From Andeanibacterium sp035497315 (GTDB lineage Bacteria; Pseudomonadota; Alphaproteobacteria; Sphingomonadales; Sphingomonadaceae): DNA of 64,000 bases. The position numbers and the translations under genes are program-made. Position 1 is the stretch's first letter. The number at the start of each line of letters is the position of its first letter. Positions 26,162 to 34,377 of this stretch are shown here, one piece after another. The stretch lies in assembly GCA_035497315.1 (NCBI GenBank), contig DATJDU010000070.1:42733-106732 (forward strand), given 5' to 3'. The notes under the pieces were generated by a model that was given only the letters and a program-made list of their open reading frames with translations, ran no database searches and was not told where the DNA came from.

Positions 26162-27018
26162 GCCGTCAGCCGTTGTCGCAGTTCAACATCACCATCTTCT
26201 CGCAATGGCGCGATGCCGAAGAATTTGACGAAGGCCTCGGCCGCCTGGCCGATCAGCATCGAAAGCCCGTCGACAGTGCGGAAGCCCGCGGCGCGCGCGG
26301 CCTGAAGCAGGGGCGTGTCCACGGGATGGGTGACGATATCGTAGACCACGCTGCCGGGCGGCACATGGCTGAGTTCGAAACTGAGCGGCGGCTGGCCCGC
26401 CATGCCGAGCGGGCTGGCATTCACCACCAGATCGAAGCAACCCTCCCGATCATCGAAGGCGAAATCGGTCGGCTCGGCAAAATGGGCGAGGGGGGCGACA
26501 TGATGCTCCCCGCCGGGGTCCAGCTCGTCGAGCAGGGCGCGCGCCTTTTCCGGATCACGCCCGGCCAGAACGATCATCACATGCTGCTGCGCCAATGCGG
26601 CAATGATCGCCCGCGCCGCCCCGCCGGTGCCAAGCACCCGCGCCATGCGGAACAGGTGATCGCGCGCCAGCAGAGGGCGCAGGGGTTCGAGAAAACCGCC
26701 CGCATCGGTGTTATATCCGGTGAGCGAGCCGTCCGCCTCATGCACGATGGTGTTCACCGCGCCGATCCGGGCCGCCAGCGGATCGAGCCGGTCGAGCAAC
26801 GGGATCACCGCCTGCTTGTGCGGCATGGTGACATTGCATCCGCGCCAGTCCGGGTCATCGCGGCGGGAAGCGAGATAATCCTCAAGCCCGCTGGAAGTCA
26901 CATGGGCGGCGCGGTAATCGGCATCCAGCCCCAGCCGCTCGATCCAATAGCCATGGATCGCCGGCGATTTGGACTGGACGATGGGGTCGCCGATCACTTC
27001 GGCATAGGGCCGGGTCAC
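26158..27018 (-). CDS. aroE: Shikimate dehydrogenase
   Basis: The 286-residue protein reduces 3-dehydroshikimate with NADPH in aromatic amino-acid synthesis. Substrate motifs are VQSKSPAIH, CNVTMPHKQAV (catalytic Lys) and GAVNTI. The NADP site is VLGTGGAARAIIAAL, and the C-terminus has DGLSMLIGQAAEAF. The start is a GTG at 27018 inside GTGA, overlapping the maf stop by four bases. Longer readings upstream are non-homologous. Confidence 0.95.
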   Translation of the reverse strand: MTRPYAEVIGDPIVQSKSPAIHGYWIERLGLDADYRAAHVTSSGLEDYLASRRDDPDWRGCNVTMPHKQAVIPLLDRLDPLAARIGAVNTIVHEADGSLTGYNTDAGGFLEPLRPLLARDHLFRMARVLGTGGAARAIIAALAQQHVMIVLAGRDPEKARALLDELDPGGEHHVAPLAHFAEPTDFAFDDREGCFDLVVNASPLGMAGQPPLSFELSHVPPGSVVYDIVTHPVDTPLLQAARAAGFRTVDGLSMLIGQAAEAFVKFFGIAPLREDGDVELRQRLTA

Positions 27019-27599
27019 GATTGCAGTTCCCCTTCGGCACGCAGGGCACCCAGCACCGGCAGCAGCGGCATTCCCAGCACAGTGAACTGGTCGCCCTCGA
27101 TATGCTCGAACAATTGTACTCCCATTGCCTCGATCCGGAACACACCCACGCAAGCCGCCACTTCGGGCCATTCGGCGGCGAGATAATGCTCGATGAAGCT
27201 TTCGGAAAGCTCGCGGACATGGAGCACGGCGTCATCCGCCTGACTCCAGACCACCTTGCCGTCCCGCGCGAGCGCAGCGGCGCTGTGAAGATGCATGGGC
27301 TTGCCGGAAAAGAAGCGCAGGTGAGCTTCTGCATCCTCGCGGCTAGCGGGCTTGTCGAACCTGCGGCCCATGACCGCCACCAGCGAATCGCTGCCCAGCA
27401 CCAGCCGGTCCGGCATTTCGCGTGAAACGGCGAGCGCCTTGGCCTCCGCCAGCGCGAGCGCGACTTCCTGCGGCCGGGCATCGCCCAGCCGCTCTTCCAG
27501 CGCGCGTTCGTCGAGCTGGGCAGGGCGCGCTTCGAAAGCGACTCCTGCGGCTGCGAGCATCGCCTTGCGCGAGCCGCTCTGGGAAGCGAGGACTATCAT
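27015..27599 (-). CDS. maf: Maf-like nucleotide pyrophosphatase
   Basis: The 194-residue protein begins MIVLASQSGSRKAML, the Maf nucleotide-loop signature. GSDSLVAVMGRRFDKP and the acidic DERALEE stretch follow. Maf proteins hydrolyse modified or canonical NTPs and are linked to septum control. The maf-aroE-coaE-dnaQ order beside hemE is the Caulobacter origin arrangement. The start at 27599 is 10 bases after the ppsR stop; the Shine-Dalgarno is weak. Confidence 0.93.
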   Translation of the reverse strand: MIVLASQSGSRKAMLAAAGVAFEARPAQLDERALEERLGDARPQEVALALAEAKALAVSREMPDRLVLGSDSLVAVMGRRFDKPASREDAEAHLRFFSGKPMHLHSAAALARDGKVVWSQADDAVLHVRELSESFIEHYLAAEWPEVAACVGVFRIEAMGVQLFEHIEGDQFTVLGMPLLPVLGALRAEGELQS

Positions 27600-27609
27600 T
27601 CCGGTGCAA

Positions 27610-28449
27610 TCATATCGGCTTGGCGCCATCTTCGTGGCTGGCGGTCTTGCGTTCATTATAGAGGCGCATGATCGCCGCGGCGGTTTCCTCGATCGAGCGG
27701 CGGGTAACGTCGATCACCGGCCAGCCGTTATCGGCGAACATGCGGCGGGCAAAGGCCACTTCCTTTTCCACCCGCTCTTCATCCACATAGGCCGTTTCCG
27801 TGCCTTCATTGAGCGAAAGCAGCCGATTGCGCCGGATCTCGATCAGGCGCTTGGTCGCCGTAGTCAGACCCACCACCAGCGGATGGCGCAGGCCGAACAG
27901 CGAAGTGGGCGGAGGGCTTTCCACCACCAGCGGGATATTGGCGACCTTGTAGCCGCGATTGGCCAGATAGATGCTTGTCGGCGTCTTCGAGGTGCGCGAC
28001 ACGCCGGCCAGCACGATATCGGCCTCTTCCCACTCTTCCCACAACACGCCGTCGTCATGGGCGATGGTGTAATGGATCGCGTTGACGCGGGCGAAATAGG
28101 CCTCGTCCATCATATGCTGGCGGCCCGGCCGGCCCACCGCCGCCTGCCCGAGCTGATGTTCGAGCGCCTCTGTTACGGCGTCGAGCGCGGCGACCATCGG
28201 CAGGCCTGTCGCCCGGCAATGCTCCTCCAGCCGCTTTCGCGTTTCCGGATTGACCAGAGTATAGAGCACCAGGCCGGGGTTGGCCCCGAATTCACCCAGG
28301 ATTCTCTCGAGATGCTGCTGCGATCTGACCATGGGCCAGAAATGGCGCACCACTTCGATCCCTTCGAACTGGGCAAGGGCTGCCTTGGCGATATTTTCCA
28401 GCGTTTCGCCGGTAGAATCCGAAAGCAGATGCAGATGGAGCCGGGTCAT
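27610..28449 (-). CDS. ppsR: PEP synthase / pyruvate-phosphate dikinase regulatory protein (DUF299)
   Basis: The 279-residue protein is a DUF299 bifunctional kinase/phosphorylase acting on PEP synthase or PPDK. It begins LHLHLLSDSTGETLENI, and the P-loop GVSRTSKTPTSIYLA is near residue 150. YKVANIPLV and RLIEIRRNRL are also typical. I start it at 28449 because the upstream reading is the non-coding origin region. It is the RP001-type gene that neighbours the Caulobacter and Rickettsia origins on the side opposite hemE. Confidence 0.95.
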   Translation of the reverse strand: MTRLHLHLLSDSTGETLENIAKAALAQFEGIEVVRHFWPMVRSQQHLERILGEFGANPGLVLYTLVNPETRKRLEEHCRATGLPMVAALDAVTEALEHQLGQAAVGRPGRQHMMDEAYFARVNAIHYTIAHDDGVLWEEWEEADIVLAGVSRTSKTPTSIYLANRGYKVANIPLVVESPPPTSLFGLRHPLVVGLTTATKRLIEIRRNRLLSLNEGTETAYVDEERVEKEVAFARRMFADNGWPVIDVTRRSIEETAAAIMRLYNERKTASHEDGAKPI

Positions 28450-28804
28450 CGCGCGGGAATACTCTTTGCCGATCCCGCCAATGCAGGTGTGGACGGGGCC
28501 ATGTGGATAATCACCGGCATAAACCACGGGAGCAATCGGCGGACAAGTTCGGGAACAGATTCCGCCCCCACTACGAGTCCTTCGACCGGCGAGATGTGGA
28601 CAGGCTGGAGGCACCTTTCGACAGGCTGTGGACAGTGGGGAAAGAGTCTCGTTGACGTCACATTCCGGCGATTCGGATGCTCGCTCTGGCTGTTCATCGC
28701 GGGAGAAATCGGGCAAGGCGCCGCAATCCCCGATATCCACAGGACCAACTGAGTCCATCAAACCTATATAAATAAATATCTTTATTTGGATTGGACCTTC
28801 CGAG
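28450..28804. other. oriC: Predicted chromosomal replication origin (ppsR-hemE gap)
   Basis: This 355-base gap is the only stretch over 300 bases without a gene. It contains an exact DnaA box (TGTGGATAA, 28502-28510), near matches TGTGGACGG (28488-28496), TGTGGACAG (28595-28603 and 28627-28635) and ATATCCACA (28733-28741), plus an AT stretch next to hemE. Five GANTC sites lie at 28558, 28575, 28644, 28670 and 28751. Genes diverge from it on both sides. The Caulobacter and Rickettsia origins occupy the same gap beside hemE, so position and content agree. No TTAA-N7-TTAA CtrA site is visible. Confidence 0.85.
28765..28787. other. AT-rich candidate DNA-unwinding element
   Basis: Twenty-two of 23 bases are A or T in a region otherwise near 60% GC. 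It includes a 7-base inverted repeat, AAATAAA at 28770-28776 and TTTATTT at 28781-28787. It lies 20-40 bases before hemE, so it could also contain the hemE promoter -10. Confidence 0.6.
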
Positions 28805-29830
28805 ATGCCCGGCCCCCTTCTCGAAACGCTGCGTGGAACCAATGTCGCCAGGCGCCCTATCTGGCTCATGCGCCAGGCTGGACGCTATCTGCCCGAGTAT
28901 CGCGAGCTTCGGGCAGAGAAGGGCGGTTTCCTCGAGCTGGTGTATGATTCAGACGCTGCGGCGGAGATCACTCTGCAACCCTTGCGCCGTTTCGGCTTTG
29001 ATGGGGCGATCCTGTTTTCCGACATTCTGATCGTGCCCTACGCCATGGGGCAGGATCTGAAATTCCTTGCCGGCGAAGGTCCGCACCTTTCGCCTCGCCT
29101 CGCGGATGCCGCGCTGGAGAGCCTCCAGGCCGTGCCTGAGCGCCTTGCGCCCATCTATGAGACCGTGGGGAAGGTGAAGGCCACCCTCGCGCCTGAGGTG
29201 ACCATGCTGGGCTTTGCAGGCAGTCCCTGGACCGTGGCGACCTACATGGTCGCGGGCGAAGGCAGCCGGGATCAGCATGTGACGCGCGAATATGCCTATC
29301 GCGATCCGCAGGCCTTCCAGGCGATCGTGGATGGGATCGTGGCGGTGACGGTGGAATATCTCTCCGGCCAGGTGAAAGCCGGGGCAGAGGCATTGCAGCT
29401 GTTCGACAGCTGGGCAGGCAGCTTGTCGCCCATGCAATATGAGCGCTGGGTGATTGCCCCTAACGCAGCGATCTCGGCGGAAATGAAGCGCCGCCACCCC
29501 GATGTTCCGTTGATCGGCTTCCCCAAGGGCTCGGGCGAGAAGCTGGTGGCCTATGCGCGGGAGACCGGCGTCGATGCCATCGGCGTGGACGAGACGATCG
29601 ATCCGCTATGGGCAGCAAAGGCTTTGCCGGAAGGCATGCCTGTGCAGGGCAATCTCGATCCGCTGCTGCTGCTTTCGGGCGGCGATGAGCTGGACCGGCA
29701 GGCACGGCAGGTGCTGGAGGCCTTTGCCGGGCGCCCGCATGTGTTCAACCTGGGTCATGGTATCGGCCAGACCACACCCATTGCCAATGTCGAACGATTG
29801 GTAAATTTCGTGCGCGGCTGGCAGGGCTGA
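28805..29830 (+). CDS. hemE: Uroporphyrinogen decarboxylase
   Basis: The 341-residue enzyme converts uroporphyrinogen III to coproporphyrinogen III in haem synthesis. The signature near the N-terminus is RPIWLMRQAGRYLPEYR, followed by FSDILIVPYAMG with the catalytic Asp. GFAGSPWTVATYM, FDSWAGSLSP and FNLGHGIGQTTP complete the family pattern. It is the rightward neighbour of the proposed origin, as in Caulobacter, where hemE transcription begins inside the origin. Confidence 0.97.
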   Translation: MPGPLLETLRGTNVARRPIWLMRQAGRYLPEYRELRAEKGGFLELVYDSDAAAEITLQPLRRFGFDGAILFSDILIVPYAMGQDLKFLAGEGPHLSPRLADAALESLQAVPERLAPIYETVGKVKATLAPEVTMLGFAGSPWTVATYMVAGEGSRDQHVTREYAYRDPQAFQAIVDGIVAVTVEYLSGQVKAGAEALQLFDSWAGSLSPMQYERWVIAPNAAISAEMKRRHPDVPLIGFPKGSGEKLVAYARETGVDAIGVDETIDPLWAAKALPEGMPVQGNLDPLLLLSGGDELDRQARQVLEAFAGRPHVFNLGHGIGQTTPIANVERLVNFVRGWQG

Positions 29831-29886
29831 GGCTCGATTTCCCGGCCGCGTTACGCTAGATCGGCTCCATGCAGGAAGTGCTCTCC

Positions 29887-30312
29887 ATGCTCTACTACTG
29901 GCTCAAGGCTGGCCACGTCATCTTCGTGATCTTCTGGATGGCCGGGCTTTTCATGCTGCCGCGCTATTTCGTGTATCATCAGGAATGCGCGCCGGATTCG
30001 CCGGAAAATGCCGTGTGGATCGATCGGGAGCGCAAGCTGCTGAAAATCATCCTGCTGCCATCCATTGTGGTCGTGTGGGTCTTCGGCCTGCTGCTTGCCT
30101 TGCAGATCGGGGCATTCTCGCAAGGCTGGTTCCACGCAAAGTTGCTGCTGGTGCTGATCCTCTCCGGCTATCACGGCTGGCTGTCCTCCTATGCCAAGGC
30201 GCTGGCGCGCGGGGAGCGCAAGCTTGAAGGCAAGAAGCTGCGCATGTTGAACGAAGTGCCGGGCATGGCTGCGGCCTTGATTGTCGTGCTGGTGATCATC
30301 AAGCCGTTCTGA
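29887..30312 (+). CDS. hemJ: HemJ-type protoporphyrinogen oxidase
   Basis: The 141-residue protein has four hydrophobic segments and the HemJ/UPF0093 marks: WLKAGHVIFVIFWMAGLFMLPRY-type first helix with the haem-ligand His, FVYHQE, and a late LRMLNEVPG with the conserved Arg and Pro. HemJ oxidises protoporphyrinogen IX to protoporphyrin IX in bacteria lacking HemG/HemY. I prefer the ATG at 29887 because AGGAAG at 29873-29878 is ideally placed; an in-frame ATG at 29869 lacks a ribosome site. It follows hemE, matching the pathway. Confidence 0.9.
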   Translation: MLYYWLKAGHVIFVIFWMAGLFMLPRYFVYHQECAPDSPENAVWIDRERKLLKIILLPSIVVVWVFGLLLALQIGAFSQGWFHAKLLLVLILSGYHGWLSSYAKALARGERKLEGKKLRMLNEVPGMAAALIVVLVIIKPF

Positions 30313-30426
30313 CGGGTTAGGCTGAGGCCTGATCGCGGCTGCATTTGCGGCAGGCCGTTGCTGTCCTATTGCCATTGGAATTGACGGCGGGGCTCGTCGC
30401 GCCTATTTCCAGCCTTCTCCGGCATA

Positions 30427-30444
30427 GCCGCCACTCATGGCGGC
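30427..30444 (+). promoter_or_regulatory. Hairpin in the rho leader
   Basis: GCCGCC-ACTCAT-GGCGGC can fold in the 198-base gap upstream of rho. Rho is autoregulated through its leader in enterobacteria, so a leader structure is of interest, but no T-run follows and no specific role is shown. Confidence 0.3.
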
Positions 30445-30510
30445 AGGGTCTGCTTTCTCCAAGCCCTTTGGCCCGCCGGCTTCCCAACCTTCCCAAGTGG
30501 AACCCACGCA

Positions 30511-31767
30511 ATGCATTTGAAAGAACTCAAGAAGAGGACGCCGGCAGAACTGGTCGAAATGGCCGAAGAGTTCGGCATCGAAGGCGCATCCACCATGCGT
30601 CGGCAAGACCTGATGTTCGCCATCCTGAAGGAAGTGGCCGAAGAAGGGGAGGAAATCCTCGGCGTCGGCACTATCGAGGTATTGCAGGATGGCTTCGGCT
30701 TCCTGCGCAGCCCCGAGGCGAATTACCTTGCCGGGCCTGACGATATCTATGTTTCTCCCAACCAGGTCCGCAAATGGGGCCTGCGCACGGGCGACACGGT
30801 AGAAGGCGAGATTCGCGCGCCCAAGGATGGCGAACGCTATTTTGCGCTGACCAAACTTATCAGCGTCAATTTCGATCATCCCGACGCAGTGCGCCACCGC
30901 ACCAATTTCGACAATCTCACGCCGCTTTATCCCGACGAGCGCTTGGTGCTCGATACTGTCGATCCGACAGTGAAGGACAAGTCGGCCCGCGTGATCGATC
31001 TTATCGCGCCGCAGGGCAAGGGCCAGCGCGCGCTGATCGTCGCCCCGCCGCGTACCGGTAAGACCGTGCTGCTGCAGAACATGGCCAAGGCGATCACCGA
31101 CAATCACCCGGAAGTGTTCCTGATCGTCCTGCTGGTCGACGAGCGTCCGGAAGAAGTGACCGACATGCAGCGTTCGGTGAAGGGCGAGGTGATTTCCTCC
31201 ACCTTTGACGAACCGGCTTCGCGCCACGTGCAAGTCGCTGAAATGGTTATTGAAAAGGCCAAGCGCCTGGTCGAACACAAGAAGGACGTGGTGATCCTGC
31301 TCGATTCGATCACTCGCCTCGGCCGCGCCTACAACACCGTGGTACCCAGCTCGGGCAAGGTGCTGACCGGCGGTGTGGATGCAAATGCCCTCCAGCGGCC
31401 CAAGCGCTTCTTCGGCGCTGCGCGTAATATCGAGGAAGGCGGCTCGCTTTCCATCATCGCCACTGCGCTGATCGATACCGGCAGCCGCATGGACGAAGTG
31501 ATCTTCGAAGAATTCAAGGGCACCGGCAATTCTGAAATCGTGCTGGATCGCAAGGTTGCGGACAAGCGCATCTTCCCGGCGCTGGATGTCGGCAAGAGCG
31601 GCACCCGCAAGGAAGAGCTGCTGGTCGGCAAGGATCAGCTCAGCAAGATGTGGGTCCTGCGCCGCATCCTGATGCAGATGGGCACGATCGATGCGATGGA
31701 ATTCCTCCTCGACAAGATGAAGGATTCCAAGACCAACGAAGATTTCTTCGCGACGATGAACCAGTAA
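30511..31767 (+). CDS. rho: Transcription termination factor Rho
   Basis: The 418-residue protein is the hexameric RNA-dependent ATPase that ends transcription. The N-terminal RNA-binding part has GVGTIEVLQDGFGFLRS (residues about 51-67, primary site) and YVSPNQVRKWGLR. Walker A is APPRTGKTVLL at 178-188, Walker B VVILLDSITRLGRAYN, with Q-loop VVPSSGKVLTGGV and R-loop DTGSRMDEVIFEEFKGTGN. No insertion is present, unlike Rho in many Actinobacteria. An intrinsic terminator follows, so its own mRNA does not depend on Rho for ending. Confidence 0.98.
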   Translation: MHLKELKKRTPAELVEMAEEFGIEGASTMRRQDLMFAILKEVAEEGEEILGVGTIEVLQDGFGFLRSPEANYLAGPDDIYVSPNQVRKWGLRTGDTVEGEIRAPKDGERYFALTKLISVNFDHPDAVRHRTNFDNLTPLYPDERLVLDTVDPTVKDKSARVIDLIAPQGKGQRALIVAPPRTGKTVLLQNMAKAITDNHPEVFLIVLLVDERPEEVTDMQRSVKGEVISSTFDEPASRHVQVAEMVIEKAKRLVEHKKDVVILLDSITRLGRAYNTVVPSSGKVLTGGVDANALQRPKRFFGAARNIEEGGSLSIIATALIDTGSRMDEVIFEEFKGTGNSEIVLDRKVADKRIFPALDVGKSGTRKEELLVGKDQLSKMWVLRRILMQMGTIDAMEFLLDKMKDSKTNEDFFATMNQ

Positions 31768-31793
31768 GGTTCAACGCCGGGTCAGACGGAATG

Positions 31794-31827
31794 GGGGGCG
31801 GGGCACATGGTGCCACCGTCCCTTTTT
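31794..31827 (+). terminator. Intrinsic terminator after rho
   Basis: A GC-rich stem with small bulges (left arm GGGCGGGGCAC, loop ATG, right arm GTGCCACCGTCCC) is followed by TTTTT. It lies about 30 bases after the rho stop and before the convergent hydrolase gene. Confidence 0.7.
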
Positions 31828-31846
31828 CCTGGCTCCGCCTGGCGGG

Positions 31847-32545
31847 TTACGCCAGATTTTCCGCGAAGAACTCCTGTGTCCGCTTGTCGGCCAGTTGCGC
31901 CCCGTCTTCATTGCGGCGCGTGCCCGAGGTTGCGGCAAATCCGTGGTCCAGCCCCTGATAATCATGCAGCGTCACACGCGGATGGGGATCGAGCGCCTTG
32001 TGCATCGCGGCCTGCGCATCGGGGCTCACGAAGTGGTCGGCCGTGGGGATATGCAGCATCAGCGGGCGGGCAATGGCGTGGGATTCGTCCAGCATCTGGT
32101 CGATCATCACCCCGTAATAGCCGACGCTGGCATCCACATCGGTGCGGGTGGCGGCCATATAGGCAAGCCGTCCGCCCAGGCAGAAACCGACCGCGCCGAC
32201 CTTGTCGACCCCCAGTTCGGTGCGGATGAATTTCACGCAGGCCTCGACGTCTTTCACTCCGTCATCGGCGGAATATTGCATCATATTGTCGATTGCCTGT
32301 TTGAACTCGGTCTCGACATCGGGATCGAGCTCGCTGCCGGGTACGAAACGCCAGAAGATGTCCGGCGCCACGGCGAGATAGCCCTGGGCCGCCCAATCCT
32401 CGCATTTCTGCACGATACCGGAATTCACGCCGAAGATTTCCGGTATCACGATCACGGCAGCGCGCGGGATGCCTTCCGGCCGGGCGCACCAGGCGGGAAT
32501 GGCGCCTTCGCCGTCAAGCGCGGGAATGGTGATGTTGGTGGGCAT
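31847..32545 (-). CDS. Dienelactone hydrolase-family protein
   Basis: The 232-residue protein is an alpha/beta hydrolase of the dienelactone hydrolase family. The nucleophile is the Cys in VGAVGFCLGGR, with acid and base expected near IPTADHFV and in QGLDHGFA. These enzymes open lactones from chlorocatechol breakdown, but chromosomal homologues act on varied esters. No aromatic degradation genes are adjacent. The ATG at 32545 follows AGAGGAG. It lies between rho and DUF6489 on the opposite strand. Confidence 0.88.
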   Translation of the reverse strand: MPTNITIPALDGEGAIPAWCARPEGIPRAAVIVIPEIFGVNSGIVQKCEDWAAQGYLAVAPDIFWRFVPGSELDPDVETEFKQAIDNMMQYSADDGVKDVEACVKFIRTELGVDKVGAVGFCLGGRLAYMAATRTDVDASVGYYGVMIDQMLDESHAIARPLMLHIPTADHFVSPDAQAAMHKALDPHPRVTLHDYQGLDHGFAATSGTRRNEDGAQLADKRTQEFFAENLA

Positions 32546-32690
32546 GGCTTGGACTCCTCTTTGGGGATCTTTGGCCTGCAAACTATTGCGCGATGGTGGA
32601 CTTTGCCAGCACCCTGTGACAGCCTTGGGAATGCAAGCAGCAGGCGGCGACCTTACATTAAGGCCGTCTAGCCCAAGGAGGCCCCGCGAA

Positions 32691-32957
32691 ATGAAGGTCC
32701 ATGTCGAGATCGATTGCACTCCTGACGAAGCGCGCCGCTTCATGGGCCTGCCTGATGTCGAGAAAGCCAATCAGGTTTATATGGAGGCCATCGCCAAGGC
32801 GATGCAGGGTGTGACCAATGTCGATCAGCTGCAGGAATATGCCAAGAATCTGGCGCCCATGGGGCAATTCGGCCTGAAGCTGTTCCAGAACTTCATGGAT
32901 GGCGGGGCGGCCTTTACCGAAGGCGCCAAGAGCAAGAACGACAAGTCCGGCGGCTGA
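32691..32957 (+). CDS. DUF6489-family small protein
   Basis: The 88-residue protein begins MKVHVEIDCTPDEARRFMGL and continues with DVEKANQVYMEAI, matching the small DUF6489 family of sphingomonads and relatives. The second half (residues about 45-75) is amphipathic and methionine- and glycine-rich (MGQFGLKLFQNFMDGGAAF), phasin-like in character. Function is unknown. AAGGAG precedes the ATG. Confidence 0.82.
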   Translation: MKVHVEIDCTPDEARRFMGLPDVEKANQVYMEAIAKAMQGVTNVDQLQEYAKNLAPMGQFGLKLFQNFMDGGAAFTEGAKSKNDKSGG

Positions 32958-33018
32958 CGGCGCAACCTTGCGCCTGTGAACGGCTGACGCGCTGTCAATG
33001 ATGGGCTAGTCGCCGGGC

Positions 33019-34296
33019 ATGGATACGATCTTTGCTCTTTCGAGCGGGCAACCGCCGGCCGCGATCGGCGTGCTGCGGATCAGCGGCCCTGGTGCTGGCG
33101 GTGCTTTGGAGGCTCTTGCGGGAGGCCTTCCCGAACCCCGGTATGCCAGTTTCAGAACCCTGCGCGATGGGGAAGGGGCGCTGCTCGATCAGGCGCTGGT
33201 CCTGTGGTTTCCCGGCCCGAACACTGCGACGGGCGAGGATCTGGCGGAACTGCACCTCCATGGTGGGCGCGCCGTTGTCGCAGGGGTGGAGGCGGCGCTT
33301 GCCTCGTTTGATGGATTGCGCCGGGCTGAGCCGGGTGAATTCACTCGCCGCGCCTTTGCCAATGGGCGGATCGACCTTGCCGAGGCGGAAGGTCTGGCGG
33401 ACCTGCTTTCAGCCGAGACCGAGATTCAGCGCCGAGCCGCGCTGGAGATGGCGGGGGGTGCACTTTCGCGGCAGGTTGCCGGATGGCGGGATCGGGTGCT
33501 GACATGCTCGGCAAGGGTTGAGGCAGTGCTCGATTTTGCGGATGAGGACGATGTAGCCTCCCTTCCGCCGGAATTTGCGCTGGAAATCAGGGAATTGGAG
33601 CAGGAGATCGCGCGTGCGCTCGCAGCTCCTCACGCTGAGATCCTGCGGGAGGGTTTCCGGGTCGTGCTGGCCGGGCCACCCAACGCCGGGAAATCCACCC
33701 TTTTCAACGCTTTGGTCGAAAGCGAGGCGGCAATTACGGCACCAACCGCCGGTACGACGCGGGACGTGCTCATTCACCCGGTCGCGCTGGCCGGCGTTCC
33801 GTTCAGTTTCATCGATACGGCGGGCCTGCGGGATCAGCACATCGTCGATACTATCGAAGCGATAGGTATTGCCCGCGCGCAAGCCGAACTCGAGCGGGCC
33901 GATCTGATTCTGTGGCTGGGTCCGGAGGGGCTGGGTCCGGAAGGCGCCTGGGAAGTGGAGGCCCAGATCGATCTTCCCGGGCATGGTGCGAAGTCGTCGC
34001 CTCGCCATCGCGTCTCTGCTGTAACGGGGGAAGGGCTGGCCGAGCTGAAGCACGATCTCGTGGAAGTTGCACGTGGAGCAATGCCCAGGCCCGGACAGGC
34101 AGCGCTCAATACTCGCCAACGCGGATTGCTGGGCGATGCGGTTGCGGCACTGGCCGGCGCGGCCGAAGAACGGGATCCCTTGTTGCTGGCGGAACAGCTT
34201 CGTCTCACCCGGTTGGCTTTCGATCGTCTTATCGGCCGTGCAGCGACCGAGGATATGCTCGATGCCTTGTTCGGGCGATTCTGCATCGGCAAATAG
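33019..34296 (+). CDS. mnmE: tRNA modification GTPase MnmE
   Basis: The 425-residue GTPase works with MnmG to install cmnm5/nm5 groups on wobble uridine 34. The N-terminal folate-binding domain opens TIFALSSGQPPAAIGVLRISG. The G domain has G1 GPPNAGKSTLF, the G2 region TAGTTRDV and G3 DTAGLR. The protein ends in CIGK, whose Cys is the conserved C-terminal residue of the family. The domain between G3 and G4 appears compact, making the protein slightly shorter than the E. coli 454 residues. mnmG follows after a gap holding a parS site. Confidence 0.95.
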   Translation: MDTIFALSSGQPPAAIGVLRISGPGAGGALEALAGGLPEPRYASFRTLRDGEGALLDQALVLWFPGPNTATGEDLAELHLHGGRAVVAGVEAALASFDGLRRAEPGEFTRRAFANGRIDLAEAEGLADLLSAETEIQRRAALEMAGGALSRQVAGWRDRVLTCSARVEAVLDFADEDDVASLPPEFALEIRELEQEIARALAAPHAEILREGFRVVLAGPPNAGKSTLFNALVESEAAITAPTAGTTRDVLIHPVALAGVPFSFIDTAGLRDQHIVDTIEAIGIARAQAELERADLILWLGPEGLGPEGAWEVEAQIDLPGHGAKSSPRHRVSAVTGEGLAELKHDLVEVARGAMPRPGQAALNTRQRGLLGDAVAALAGAAEERDPLLLAEQLRLTRLAFDRLIGRAATEDMLDALFGRFCIGK

Positions 34297-34314
34297 CTCT
34301 GCCCCGATTTGCGA

Positions 34315-34330
34315 TGTTTCACGTGAAACA
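34315..34330. other. parS: parS site 1 (exact), mnmE-mnmG gap
   Basis: TGTTTCACGTGAAACA is an exact match to the 16-base chromosomal parS consensus. The symmetry extends to a perfect 24-base palindrome at 34311-34334. It is the only fully intergenic site of the five and lies 18 bases after the mnmE stop. Confidence 0.93.
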
Positions 34331-34377
34331 TCGCAAGGTCTTTGACCCGAGTCGCGGGACGCAGTATCGGCGCGGTG

